From assembly GCA_013397935.1 (NCBI GenBank), contig VZRN01001305.1, positions 4,458,347-4,522,346 on the forward strand: DNA of 64,000 nucleotides, written 5' to 3'. The DNA is from Dasyornis broadbenti (taxonomy: Eukaryota; Chordata; Aves; Passeriformes; Dasyornithidae). Below, piece by piece: positions 1 through 12,531 of the stretch (its first letter is position 1; the number at the start of each line of letters is the position of its first letter). The notes beneath the pieces are model-generated. The model did not search any database. It saw only the letters and a list, made by a program, of their open reading frames with translations, and was not told the DNA's origin. The position numbers and the translations under genes are program-made.

Positions 1-1231
1 AATGGATTTCATAATACTATGCTTGTGAGTGTGGTGTGGTGTATGTTTCTTTGCTGGGGAGGAGGAGGAGCTTGTAAACTCTGTATATAGCATTCCTATA
101 CACAAGTGTATTAGGTGGGACATGATTTTCTGGCAGAGCATACGCATGATTTTGTATAGTAGAAGTGGGCTCAGAACAAGGAACCTGGATTCAGCAGCCA
201 AATGGCATGTGGGAATGGAGGTGTGCATGAGGTTGATGTGACTTTTCCCTTTAAGGACAAGAGGTTGAGAGCTGTGGCTGCTTCTATTTTAATGAGGAGC
301 ATTCAAATGGGCCCATGGCTACAAGTGGAATGGAATGGACATCCAAGAGAGGGATTTTGTGGGAAAGCCTTATGGAACTTCTGCTACACGTTTACATTTG
401 TTGCCGATGCAACTTCAGTAACTGTTGATTTGCTGTATGACTGTAGTCCTGGGAACTAAACTTGTCTTGGTGTCATCAAGTATTTCTATCTCCAAGGAGT
501 ATGAATTTGAAAAACTTCTGAACGATGCCAGTGCTGTGAGTACGTGTCCGTGTGCACATACACCAATCAGTTGGCACAAACTGAAGACAATCGTATTGGG
601 GAAATACAAGGCAACAAACAACCCCCACCAAACCTTTTGTCAAAAGTATTACTTTTTTCCAGCTACAAGTTGTCATTCTGAGTAGGAATAAAAGAGGAAC
701 GTTGTTTGAAGTAAAATGAAATGTAGGGGAGTAAACCCCAATATTTGATATTATTCTGAATGTTTGCAATTACCCTTTTTGGTTCTACAGAAATCTTGAA
801 CTATCATCCAGGTGCCTTTCCTTAACTGGTTAACTACTCTGACACCAGAAACTATTTCTCCACTAGTTGATGCTGGCCTTTGGTGTTTCTAGAAAGCAAA
901 ATAAAATTTTGTACTTCACTGTTTTCACGTGGTTGATTAAAATGAATGTAAAAAATATTTTCTTTTTTGCGTAAAGCACTGTTAAGCTGGATATGAAACT
1001 ATGGACCAGACTGAGGAGAGAACAAAGGATCAAAACATTCTTAAATGGAAAACTCAATGTTGGACTGTTCTGTTGTGAGCCACTGTGAATGCGGTGTCTG
1101 AAATTGTCATCTTGCGAGCAAATTTCTGGCAACACAATTGCTTGAAAATAGTGAATTCTAATAAGAAGCTCCTGGTCACCAGTTGTGAGTTCTCCTTGTT
1201 GGTGATTACAGATTTTTAACACTGAAGGGAC

Positions 1232-1250
1232 ACACTTTTATTAAAAGTGT
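1232..1250. repeat. Short perfect inverted repeat (hairpin)
   Basis: Two 8-base arms, ACACTTTT and AAAAGTGT, flank the 3-base loop ATT. The pairing is perfect but AT-rich. It may be chance, or a small hairpin in a transcript if the block is a 3' UTR. Confidence 0.6.
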
Positions 1251-3152
1251 TTTTATTTCCTACTACCTTGATGTTTGGACTTTTCTACAGTAAACTTTCC
1301 ATGATTTGAAATAATGAAATGTGCTTATTGTGAATTGTTCAAATGTGATGGGAGTTCTTGATTAACCTTGTGTTGCTTTTTGAGGGAAATAGGTAGACTG
1401 GCCTACTGTGAAAAGAGGTTGTTTCCATGTGGAGGGATACTTAATATTCTGATTCAGCATTTCTAAACCTGTTCCTTCTTACGCTGGTTTTCTGACCTGA
1501 CATTCCAAATGTTTCTTTTGTTGCATTTTCATACGTCTCCCTAGTATTCTGCCTAAAAAGGCTAAAATCTTTCTATGGTTCAGGTTTTCTCCTCCTACTT
1601 ATAGTTAAGCAAACTTTTCATATCTTTGGTCTGTGAATCCTATCTGCTGGAAAGTAAACTTACCTCTGCATATGGCTTTTAGCAGGTACCACTTTCTATT
1701 TCACAAGGTTAAGACAAAGAACCGTAGAGCAAGTCACATATTCCTAAGCTACCCTTTTGATGGAGAATGTGTGTGTGCATGTGTAAGACTATGAAACTGC
1801 TTCTGAGTGTATATAGAAATCCTCATGTACTTTCTCCGTTTCATGTCACTGTTAAATAGTAGCTGAGAGCATTAAAAGTCAGTCCAGTTCTTTTAAAGTA
1901 TAAGTGGGGTTTTTATCTGAACAGACTCTTGACAGTTCTTTGAAGAAAAATATGCTGACATAAAGATGTGCTTTTATTATCACAGAGTTTACTGAAGAGG
2001 ACAGAGGTCAGCAAACATTCATTGATTTCAAGATTAATACCATAATCAATAATATACCTGATTTTACTACATCAACTGTTAAAAAAAAAAATCTGCCTTT
2101 GGGCAAGACATCAATTAATTTTGTTGTGGCATGTGAGCCGATGGTCAAAAGCACTGGTATTTTCTTCAGCCCAGGCTAAAACTTTATAGTTCTTGCTGCT
2201 TTCTCTAACGTTTTGCTGCTCTTCAGAAATTACATTGAACTATTTTATTCTCATAGTTTTAGTTTTGGGGGGAAGAAAATTCAAAATGAAAGCTCTTTAT
2301 TACCTTTAAAAGGCTTCAAATTAATGAAAGCTAATTACATATTTCCCCCTCCACCAAATGTACTACCTCAGTTGACAGGATTCCACTTTCTAGAGCTTTT
2401 TTTTGACTCAAAGTCTTTAACTTGTTTTTGGTAGCATCTTGATGTTTATGTAAATTGGTGTGGCATGACAGGACAGTAAGTATTTACAGATGTGTTTTTT
2501 AGACATTTTTAGGGCATGTTTCTGGTTTTATTTTAATAGGATGAAAAGTGATATGAATGTACAGCTGTGTTGAAAATTGATAATGTAGCTTAATTTTCAA
2601 ATATTCCAAAGTTGTTTTTATCAGTATTATGTAGTTTTTTTGTAAACTTAAATACATACTTTCTTGGTTAGGTGGGAGTGCACAGTCTTTCCAAAATCCC
2701 ACATAAATGCAGTTTACACACTGAAATTTAAAGAATATGTGCGGTTTTCAGGCAAGACTAAACATAGGGGAGGAATGAACTGCTAAATTGTAGAATTTAA
2801 TCTAAATTAATTCTTTAACCCCAAATGATACCAAGATTTAAACATTTTAAGTAGGTACTCTCTGAACTCATCTATACAACTTTCTTTTGCTCCCAAAAAG
2901 CTATTAGACACTGATCCTGTAATTCCCATTTCTGATGGCATCCTCCAGAATTATAGATCAATTTCCCCCACTCCCTATTATATGCATCTTTACTCTTAAA
3001 GTCAAAAACTTTTTTCAGATGCATCCAGCTCTTGTATATAAGGTTTATGCAAAATGATCACTGACCCTTCAAGCATAACTTCTACTTCAATTTAAAGAAC
3101 CCAAATAAAAATCACGTCTGAACTACTGAATATAGTCTAGACACTTTCCTTT

Positions 3153-3206
3153 TGGTTTTTTTTAGATTTTTTTTTTTGTTGGGGAGGGAGGGGGGTGTTG
3201 AGGTCA
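3153..3206 (+). repeat. T-rich then G-rich low-complexity tract
   Basis: Runs of T (3158-3163 and 3169-3177) are followed by the G-rich stretch TTGGGGAGGGAGGGGGGTG. The G runs are 4, 3 and 6 long, which falls just short of four separate GGG runs, so a standard three-layer quadruplex is not supported. Confidence 0.6.
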
Positions 3207-3877
3207 AATGAGATAATTTGACATACATGGCAAGTTTTCCATAGTAGAAAAATGTGTGTTGCTATTGCATGTTTGGAGAACATAGGCTTTTTTAGGAATG
3301 ACTGAATACCAGTGTCAAACTACATGTTTTTTTCTTATAGCTGTTTATGTACGCTATCATTTTGGTCTATTTCTTTGCGGCATTTGGTGCAATAAACTTT
3401 CTGAAATCAATGGAAGTGGTATTTGGTATCTTCCTTTTAAAGGTTCTGAAATAGCTGTTATTGTTGTAGCTGAGGTCTAACAGTGCATGGACTATTAGAT
3501 AACCCATTAACAAAATAGGTACCTGTTACAAGACGTGTCTAAGGGGAAGGCTGCACAAAATTTGGAACCTGATTGAACACTGTCATCTTTGGAAGCTTTA
3601 CCCCACTTACCTGTAAACAAGAGCTCTTATACTGTCAAAAATATGGGCAAAAAATAATGGAAAATGAAGACACTTGACTGTTGGAATAGGTCCTGCAGAG
3701 GTTCCACATACCTGTGTGGCTGGTACTTGGCTCTTTCCATAAGCCTTTGGGCTACCTGAAAATTGTGTTGCTATTAGATAATATATCCAGTTTTTAAAAT
3801 TGCTCAACAGGAATGAGTGACCCCTCATGTCAACTGGATTATGACATGGTTAGTGCATTTGATCTGAGTTAGTTTCA

Positions 3878-3911
3878 AATAAAGAGGTCTTTGATTTCTT
3901 CTTTGATTTCT
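3878..3911 (+). repeat. AATAAA hexamer followed by a 12-bp tandem duplication
   Basis: An AATAAA hexamer (3878-3883) is followed directly by two perfect copies of TCTTTGATTTCT (3888-3899 and 3900-3911). The duplication looks like recent replication slippage. The hexamer could act as a poly(A) signal, but no clear GU-rich element follows at the right distance, so I do not call a site. Confidence 0.6.
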
Positions 3912-6278
3912 TACAACTCTTCCATGACCTGACTTTCTATTTAGTATTCTGAAGCTTATTGGAAAATCCTTATTTAGAAATAAAAAGAGATGAGGTGATC
4001 AACTATAATTGTGCTTCTTTGAGCAGGTCTGAGTTAGTCTGATTTTTAGGTGCAAGTTCTTCTTACTTGTAGACTGAAATGTTTGCTTGTTGGTCAGGCT
4101 AGCAAGGATTGGAAGTAAGACAAAAAGCCCAGGAACTTTGGCATCAAGCACTTGATAGTGAGGAGAAAACGCAATTACTTATCTGGTCTTTCCTCCTGTC
4201 ATACCAGCTGCATCCATAAGCTACTTTGTGCCTTGCTCTGTTGTGCATTGAGTCTCTTATAGGCAGGTGAAGTGTGTTTGCAGAAAAAAAAAAAGTGCTG
4301 CTGGGTTAGTAAGTTGAATTTGTCTCAAAGAGGCAAGGGAAGAGATGGGACACCTCATCTAGGAACAGAAAAGGACTGAGATGTCTCCAGATCATGATCT
4401 CTTTGATACTTGTGAACCATTGGGCTGTCTTGGTGATTTGTGCAGTTCACCAACCTGTTTTTCCACCCAGGCCTTGTAAGACTCTGTGAAACTCCTCTGC
4501 TCTGATTTTCTTACTTTAAAAAAATTGTATTTAAGCTGTTGATCTTATCAACTGGTTGAGTTTCTTTCTTAAGGGCACTGAGCCAGTCTCTCAGAATCTG
4601 AATATTTGGGATGGTGGCAGGTTAGGAAGAGGGAGATGCAGAGGCTGGCAGACATAAAATATCCAAGCACAGGGAAAAGGTGGAGACCTGCATTAATTAA
4701 TACTTATGTGGTATGGCTGAGAGGGCGGCCAAGAAGCTTTTAGAACTGATAGCTGCAAAGGAGAAAATAATTCCTAGATTTGATAAATTCTCAAACGCTG
4801 AAGTCAGATTCCATGATTTGTTCTGAAGATGTGACTAGAAATAATACAAACATTAATAGTGAACAAGCAACTGAATGGTTTTCCTGCTGATATAAGTGGC
4901 AAGGAGGATAACAGATCTGATGGAGGACTTCTCATATGTAAAAATGATTTCAAGGCTACAGCAGTAAACATGAACTATGTTGCAAAGTAACTGTCTTGTG
5001 CCAGAATTCTGCCAGTCTTTCTCGCCACTTTTCTCTCTAAATGAAAAAGTTACATGGCAAAGCTTTCTGCTGATCCTCTATGCACCATATCCTTTGGTTT
5101 TCTGTACTTACACGTTTGAAGAGATCAGTCAGGACTAAACATGAAACAGGATTTTGGATATAAAGGACATGCAGCCAAATGACAAACCATAAGACTGTGA
5201 CTGGTAAGGCTTCTGATCCCATATAAAATTAGCTTAAGTGGACACATGCTAGTAATCCACATGCTGGAAAATTACTCTTATAATAGTTGCAGTCAGTTGT
5301 CTGTCTGGCACAATCCCAAAGCTAAAACAGTTTAAGAGTACAAGTAGAGTAGCACTGTGTCTCGAAATCCTAAAGGTCAACACATGGCTGAAGGGCTTAG
5401 GAGTGACAGTCAGGTACTCAAATATAATCTCATAAACTGGGTTTTTTCCATTTGGAGCTTCAAGAGAGATTCCACTGTGATCTGGCAGAATGGTGTTTGA
5501 GAGAGGGCAGACTTCCCCGACGAATGAGTTTCTCACCAAGGAATAAAGCTCCCACTCCTATGGACAGAGAAATGCTCGTGGATGTGCAATTATGAAGTGA
5601 TACTTATACCTGCTTGAGATCTTCCCAGGGTGGGTTTGTGTGTTCTGATTAGAGTGCAGAGGGTCAAGGGCTGGGGTATTTCGGCTCACAAAAATGTTTT
5701 GCCTTCTGGTGGATTGAATTCCAACCCAGCATATAACAAAATTGTTTCAAATGTGTCCGTAATGTTACCGTTTTAGCTCTATTTTGCTACCTCATCTCTT
5801 TTTCCCTAGGCAAAATGAGCCTGAGGAGTTTGTCTTCTTTTCTTTGTGTCACATAGGTGTTTTAATTTTTCATTTTCTACAGTATGACATCACTATCTTT
5901 TTAAGATCTGCACAAGCCCTGTTAACCTCAAAATGGACAAATCTCCTAAAATTGTTCTCTTTAGCTTTGAAAAATATAGGGGAATGTATTTTGTTGAACT
6001 AGTTGTAATTCTGTACAGCATGCAACTTTTTTGACCTTGAAACACAGCTGCTCAATAAGCAATGTGAAATTAAAAAAATCACATTTCCAAACCATCCCAT
6101 TAGTTCCTCCTGCCCACTTTAAGGGACTGACTCATGTAAGGGCACTGCAGTCATAGTGAAAGTGCTTTAATTCTGTAAAGGTTCGTTTCTAATAGAGAAA
6201 TTATGCTTTAACTTTTGATTTGGGGAGCAGAGGTTTCTGGGATGCCTGCATCATTGCAGCGCATTCACCGTGTGGGTG

Positions 6279-6316
6279 AATAAAGCCTAGACCTGCACTG
6301 TGGTCTTGTTGGTCAG
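6279..6316 (+). terminator. Candidate poly(A) site
   Basis: AATAAA at 6279-6284 is followed by a CA dinucleotide near 6296-6297 and then by a GT-rich stretch around 6300-6315 (TGTGGTCTTGTTGGT). That is the standard hexamer, cleavage site and downstream-element layout. It lies inside the T/G-skewed left block, so the orientation agrees with the inferred direction of transcription. Without transcript data it remains a candidate. Confidence 0.35.
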
Positions 6317-7904
6317 GGGTATTGGGAGCAGGCTGCCTGATGTGGGGATAAAACAAAAATGGAATACACTGAGAGAAAGCTAACTTTTACCTTTGCACTG
6401 TTTACTGCAATTAGACTTCTGGCAGTCTCCTGTTACAGTTTGGTGTCCCTGTCATAGAAAGGGTGCCGGCATCCCAAGGCTTGTTGAGCAGGGTCCCCTG
6501 GATGCCAACCTGCTGCCATTGCCGAAGCCAGTGAGGGACTCAGCTGTGCCAGTGCAGTAGGGGACATAACCACCAGCGTTCCAGGTGAGTTTGTCACGCC
6601 TCTGGCATTTAAACCATTTTGTGTTAGACCGAGCTGTGGCTGCACCTCAAAGATAGACTGCTGCCTCTGGTTTTCCGTGTGCCATTTTCATCCTACCAGA
6701 ATGCAGTCGTCTCTCCTGTTGCTCAGGAGTGGGTAAACACCACAAACAAAAGATGCAAAGCCCATTTGTAATGTTGCTAAATAAATTCTGAGTCTTGCAG
6801 GTAATTCGTTGGCTGCTGGGAGTGGCTGCGGGAGTAGCTGTGCATTATTACACGTTTGAATTAAATAAGATCTAGTGGCTTCCCAAGTGCAAGTGCTGAT
6901 GCTCTTGATATGTAGGCAAGCTGGTAATTAGAGAATGCTGTTCTTGTCTACACAAGGCTTCCTGTCATGAGCCTTGTGATGTTTAGATTGTATTTCTGCA
7001 AAGGACCTAATCTAACTAGTTCATCTCTGGGATCATACTAAACTTTACAGGGAAGCTGGCTTTCCTCCACCCTGCCTTGCTTTGCTTCAAATTAGTATTC
7101 TCTCTTTTCTTCTAAATATACAAAGCTTTTTTGGCATGTCTATTTTTGTAGCCAGCAACTGCTCTGCCAGCCCTGAAAAAAAGCTGGTATGGGCCTTGAG
7201 ATTAGTGCTGAGATTTCAGATCTAGCTGGAGAGCTAAGAGCTGAATGGTCCCACCCAGGAGGCAAAGCTCTTGAAACAGGGTTCCCTAGGCATCGCTGTC
7301 CCACTGAACCCAAGCAGTAATCTGCACCTGGAGGTCGTCTCACTGCATGCTGCTGGGTGTTGCTAAGTGCCATTCTTTTCTTAACAATTGGGGATTGTAC
7401 TAAAAAGAACAAAAGATGTTAATAGTCTGGGGTGAAGTCACTGCAGCACCAGCCTGCCCTTTACCACGTGGCAATTCCAATGTTTTGAAGATGGTTGGCT
7501 GCCAAAATGCACACTGCTGCCGTTCTTAGAGCTGTGACGCAGAGCTGGGTTTCATTGTAACTGAGGTTGAAACATGACTGTGAACTTTACAGCGTGGTGG
7601 ACTTGCTCAAGTTAAATGCAGTTCTACATACTGTGATGATGTGTAGTGCAGAGCATCCTGGTAGCTCAGCTTGTCAGTGCTGCACAGCACTTTGCAGCAG
7701 GACAGATCATCTCTGGATTCGCTTAACCTGTTTCTACTCACTCTGTAACACATCTTAATCTCAGTATCGAGCTGAGTTAACCACGCTGATTAACCATTCC
7801 TCATTCTTGACTAAGCTTGACTGGTGGTAGGTTGGGAATTTTCACCCTGTGTCTGGCTCATCATAGAATCAGCTCCTGCTTGTTTTCTCAGCAGTCTGGT
7901 AATT

Positions 7905-8030
7905 GCCACTGTTCATTACAGAAGGATGAGGCGATTGGCCAAAGGTACGCAGGGATACTGCAACAAAGGCTAGTATCTGATCTTCTGAGTCCTCAAATAA
8001 TGACTTTGTCATTGAGCAGTCCTACTGAAT
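7905..8030 (-). mobile_element. Degenerate MIR-family-like SINE remnant
   Basis: The stretch ATTACAGAAGGATGAGGCGA, then TTGGCCAAAGGTACGCAGGG, then ATCTGATCTTCTGAGTCC follows the order of landmarks in a reversed MIR/MIR3: the 'ttacagatgaggaaac' segment, 'cttgcccaaggtcacacagc' and 'aggtcttctgactcc'. Identity is low, as expected for an element older than the bird-mammal split. Related CORE-SINE families are possible. Confidence 0.4.
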
Positions 8031-8230
8031 AAACTGGGCTGGGGGAGGCATACACCTCCCTTTTCCCTTCCTGGCAATTGCTTTGAAGAGTCAGAGTCAC
8101 AGTGTCTGCATTCAGACACGTTTTGTGAAAGAAAAAAGAGAAAATGTTCTCATTTGTGTATACTGTGTACAGTTACAATTGTGTCTATAAGGCTACTTTA
8201 GCTAAAGTATCTGCCACATGGATGCTGCCA

Positions 8231-8275
8231 AATAAATGTATTTTGGTTTTCTGAACACCTGCTTCTTTGCTGTTA
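8231..8275 (+). terminator. Candidate poly(A) site near the end of the skewed block
   Basis: AATAAA at 8231-8236 is followed by T/GT-rich sequence (TGTATTTTGGTTTTCTG, then TTCTTTGCTGTTATG). The + strand T over A excess seen to the left is lost within about 1 kb to the right. This makes it a reasonable end for a + strand transcript. The site at 6279 would be the alternative. Confidence 0.35.
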
Positions 8276-9243
8276 TGCATCTTTATTTTTTGCTTTGGAT
8301 GCATGACTTATGTGGGAAAAAGTAACTCATGACAAGCAGCTGAGCAACACTTAGGGAGACATAGCAGGAGTTAGTAACCACCCGAGAGAAGCGCTAGATT
8401 TCAGAAAAATAAAGGCAGAAGTGAAGGATCAAAGTCTTTGAGTGACTTTCTTGTTTCAGGCAGTGGGAAGGTGTTACAGGCAAGTGTGTGGAATGTAAAA
8501 GACGTTAACTTGCTGCTTCACAGAAGCAGCTAGTTTTTACACATTGGCATGCAGGTATCTGTAATGATGCTATGCTGTGGCAATGCAGCATGTTTATATC
8601 TGTTAATATACAGAACAGTGATATAATGCAGTTTTTCTTGGAACTGTGCATATGGGCTGAAATATTGTAGCCAGTGTTAGGGATTTAAACTGTGAAAGGA
8701 TAGGAGCAGGAAGAAATATAAGAATGAACACAAAAGTAAAAATATGGGTCATAAATCCCGTTTGACTCTGTACCAGTGTCTGAGTTCCTGATTCAGTCTT
8801 GGTGCTGCTTGTTTTAATCCATGTGGTGGGAATCCAAAGATGAAAAGCAACCATGACCAGACAAGATGTGACTGTTGTTCCCTAAGGAGATAAACTGCCA
8901 TGGCAATCCTGGCCGTTGCTGTTGGGGAGCTGGCTGATTTTGGCCAGCTGCTGGATTGCTGGAGATGGTGAATCCCCTTGGGGATAAGGTGCCTTTTGGA
9001 TAATTAGACAAGTGTGCAAAGTGTCTCAAAACAAAGGCCATTAAATTATTTCTTCCTGCTGCTTGTGATTAAGTAATGGCTCTTGTAAAAGTGAGTGCCT
9101 GAGAGGCACCACCAGTTTCTGAAGGACAGCGAATGCCAAACCCAGCTGGAGCCTAAATTTTTCCCACATGCCAAGGGGAAGAAATGCAAGGTTTGACAGC
9201 AAGAGAAAGAGAAGGCTCGGTGCCTGCTATTGGTGTAGTATTT

Positions 9244-9363
9244 ATAGAATCCTGGAATCGTTTGGGTTGGAAGGGCCTGTAAAAGATCTTCTAGTTCAAC
9301 CCCTCCCTGCAATGAGCAGAGATATCTTCAGCTAGATCAGATTGCTCAGGGCCTCATCCAACC
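9244..9363 (-). mobile_element. CR1 LINE, 5'-truncated, 3' end fragment
   Basis: Read on the + strand, it begins TAGAATCCTGGAATCGTTTG, followed by GGTTGGAAGGGCC, TTCTAGTTCAACCCCTCCCT, GCAATGAGCAGAGATATCTTC and ends in CTCATCCAACC. This is the reverse complement of the CR1 3' terminal region, the commonest LINE in bird genomes. Only about 120 bp remain; homology stops abruptly at 9363. That fits the usual incomplete reverse transcription from the 3' end. It carries no coding capacity. Confidence 0.9.
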
Positions 9364-12300
9364 AATAAACAGTATTTTGATCTCTGTGCTCATAATGAGA
9401 ATGAGGTTGGATCTCTCAGCTATCATCCAGTGCAGGTACTCCTGTCAGCGCAAGGGAAGTGGCTGCAGCAGGGAAGAGGACAATAGGTCTTCCCCTTTCA
9501 TTGGAGTCTGCTTAAAGCAGTGATGAAATGGGAATCTGGGGCAGGGAGTTTCACATTAGTTAAGCCAGTCTTGCTGCTGATCCCTTGTGTTTGTTGGTGG
9601 AAATATGCCCTTATCCTGCTGCTTGCAGTAGGGGTCAGATGAGAGCTGCTACTGTGATGCCTTGAAATTCCATAGCCAGGTGTTAAGGATGAGAAGGAAA
9701 AGCACTACTCCCCCTGCCAGCATCGCCTCCCCATTACTTCAGCGTAGCTGTAACATGAAAACTGCCCTCTGAAGGGCTGGTGAAGTACCAGAGCTACAGC
9801 TGGCTGTAATACCAAAATGCGTGTTTTGTGGGACCAGTGCCAATCCAATTCTCCTTTTCCTCAGCTGCAGTTAGTGTAAAAGCTGGTTTCAGACTGCTTG
9901 CCTAGCTTTTGATTGGCATCAAATAGCTCAGCTTTGCAAACCCTATTGCTGCTCATGGTATTTGCTATTGGACCTGATTGTTATTCTACCAGAGACTGCC
10001 TAAGGTAACCTATTGAAATATATCCTAATTTCCCCCTTCCTCACCACAGAAGCCCCCTGTGAGGGTATCTGTCATTTTTTCTAACCTTAATATCGTGCTA
10101 AGAAGAGGAGTAACTCCTGGAAAATTGCAGAATATATTCGTTCTGTTTTCATTATTTTCACTCTGCTCCCTGGCCATTACAGAGCATTGTCAGGGATGTG
10201 GGGCTGGCTGTGGGCATCAGCAGGAGCAGGAGCCACTTCATCCAAGTATCTCCTACAGCTGTGAAAGCTGCAGAAGGGCATTGTGTAGCTCTTGTTTCCT
10301 TCCAGAGTGGAGTCCCTGTTCTGTGTGAATTATGAGCACAATTGTCAGTGCTCCAAGCACCGGCAAGGGAAGCTGCTGATAAATGAGGTGCAGTAGCAGC
10401 AGCTGCAAAATCACTGTCCTGCTGGCTGGGGAAAGGCAAAGTCATCAGAGAATTAAGATGAACTGCTAAGCATATTTTGCACTGAGAAGGCAGTTCCCTA
10501 GGAATTAAAAGGAAAACACTGCCATATAGAAGTTTTTCTAACTTTTGCTGAAGCTACAGCTGTTGTTCTTCAGGCCTAGTATTCCTTCATGCAATGAACT
10601 GCCCCCACACATCATCTTCAAATAGGATCAAAAGGGTCAGCTGGAAAAATCTATAAAGAGGTGGAACAATTAAACAAAGAATGCAAAGGCTTAGAGCAAT
10701 GACTGCTTGGAAATCAAGGTCAAATAACGCCTTAATAGCTGAGAGTACACTCAGGAGTTCAGATATCTTAAATCAGACCCTAATGATCATGACTGGGTAG
10801 AAGACAAGAGTCTACATTTCTTTTTAAACTACTGTCTTGTACATGGAAAAGTGGCTTTGTGCCACCAACAGAGAGTAAGAAAATGCTGTGTTCCTCTTTC
10901 AAAGATTTTTTTTTTTTGCTCTCATGAGATTGAGATTTCGCACTAGCCATCCTATTAAGAAAAATCAGTTGGGAACACTAAAGTAGTAGTAACCACTTGA
11001 GCTGTGCTGTGTTTGGCACATTGGAGTCCCACTGCTACTTGGTCACCTTGTTGGTTTAGAAAAAAAATTGTATTAATTATATCAACCTCAAATTTGTTCT
11101 TCAGACTTTTACTTCAGTGTGACTTGTTCTCAGTTATTTTGGTCACGTGTTTGTCCAGTTGAGGACTTGTGACTGTTTATACCTTTTGCAGTGTATTGTC
11201 TCAGTTGTACCTGAAGTGTAGCTAATCTTTAGTTTCTGTGATTTACTTTGCAGCTAGCTTCCTTCACACAAGGGAACTGGAAGCTATTAAAACCGTGCCT
11301 TTTAACCATCAGAAGAAACAGAGCTGCCCTCTGTCTTTCACTTCTTCTGGCACCCAATGCTTTCTGGTGCAGTAAAAATTCAATTTAAAATTACCTGTAG
11401 ATGTGACCAGCTACACAGATGAACTTTGAAACACTAAAACTTTGATTTAAAAGCATTTTTTATCATAGGTCTGACATTGTGCCATCCTCAGAAATGGCCT
11501 AAAGAACCTGGCAGAAGTCTGTTTTGCTGAGCAGCTGACTTCTACCTGGTCAAATCAGAGTAGAGTTAAGTAGAGCTTTAGGACTAATTCTCTGCATTTC
11601 TCACTTGAGGTCCTGAGCAGAACTTGAACCCTCAGGCTCTGAAATCGAAAGATGGGACTCTTCTAAACCAGCTCTTCCAAGGAGCCCAGCCACATCCTCT
11701 GTGTCAGGTAGGATATGGTTTTCTCCCATGAACTGTGCTGGTGTCTGCAGGGCTGCAGCAAAGCTCCAGGCTTAGGCTTGGCTTTTTTGCCTCAGATCTA
11801 ACACCTGAGCTACCAGCACTAGGTGCATGTTTCCATCCCCCCAGATAAATCCCGCTCTCTTCTGTGGGCAACACTGCTCTCCCTCGGTGCAGGGAAAGGC
11901 AGCCCAAGTGCAGGCCAGTGGGTAGTGGCTGCCAGGCACATGTGAGCAGAGCAATGATTTACTCCTTTAACGTGACAGGTCTAAGCTCTTTCACCATCTC
12001 TGTCTGCCCAGGGATTGTGAAACCTCTTAGCGGTCTGCAAAATTCCGCAACTATAGTAATTTCTCTTCCCCAAAGGTGTAATAAGGTGAAAAGCTGGCCC
12101 CTCAGCCAGTGGTTCAGTGCAGCTTCCATGAGGCTACAGGGTAGAGTATGTGGCTGATTCATTTCTCTTTCGCAAGACTGCCCATGCTGTGGTACAAAAC
12201 AGTGTTATTCCCAGGGGCTGGGCTCGCTGAGGTTAAATATGTGCCTTCCCTCATCAAACTGCTTTCTGCAACTTCTCCACGTTTCACAAGAGGGTTAAGT

Positions 12301-12497
12301 TACTGGTGAGTAACACTTACCACCAGAAACCTCAGGCCTTTTAGAAAACCAATGGAGTTGGAAGGAATTATGTGTGTTTCAAAAATTAATTCTCAGGTGT
12401 TCTGACATGCAAGTGTAACCAAGGATAATGTCAATGACTTATTTTTTTTTTAATAAAGTCTTTGCAGCTGAAAGATGTGATCATTCCAACAAAACAA

Positions 12498-12531
12498 AAA
12501 AGCTTAACCTGCAGAAAAGCTTAACCTGCAG
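12498..12531 (+). repeat. Perfect 17-bp tandem duplication
   Basis: Two identical copies of AAAAGCTTAACCTGCAG lie head to tail (12498-12514 and 12515-12531). The lack of divergence suggests a recent duplication, possibly polymorphic in the species. Confidence 0.9.

Larger units (their letters stand above)
1..8260 (+). other. Non-coding block with + strand transcription signature (possible 3' UTR or last intron)
   Basis: I find no convincing coding exon here; open frames are at most about 120 codons and carry no recognisable domain. The + strand is visibly T- and G-rich: a hand count of 2401-2700 gives about A83 C32 G59 T126. Such T over A and G over C excess is known for the sense strand of vertebrate genes transcribed in the germ line, so I infer rightward transcription. 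Candidate poly(A) signals at 6279 and 8231 fit a unit ending in this block. By 9361-9540 the T over A excess is gone (about A49 C35 G49 T47). A UTR, an intron or an unannotated lncRNA would all fit; sequence alone does not separate them. Confidence 0.35.

Noticed and set aside
863..1222. 119-codon minus frame
   Set aside because: Low-complexity hydrophobic tail, no homology recognised, and opposite to the strand skew.
6433..6645. 70-codon minus frame with an Ala/Ser-rich, protein-like look
   Set aside because: Too short, no splice sites in suitable positions, and not recognisable.
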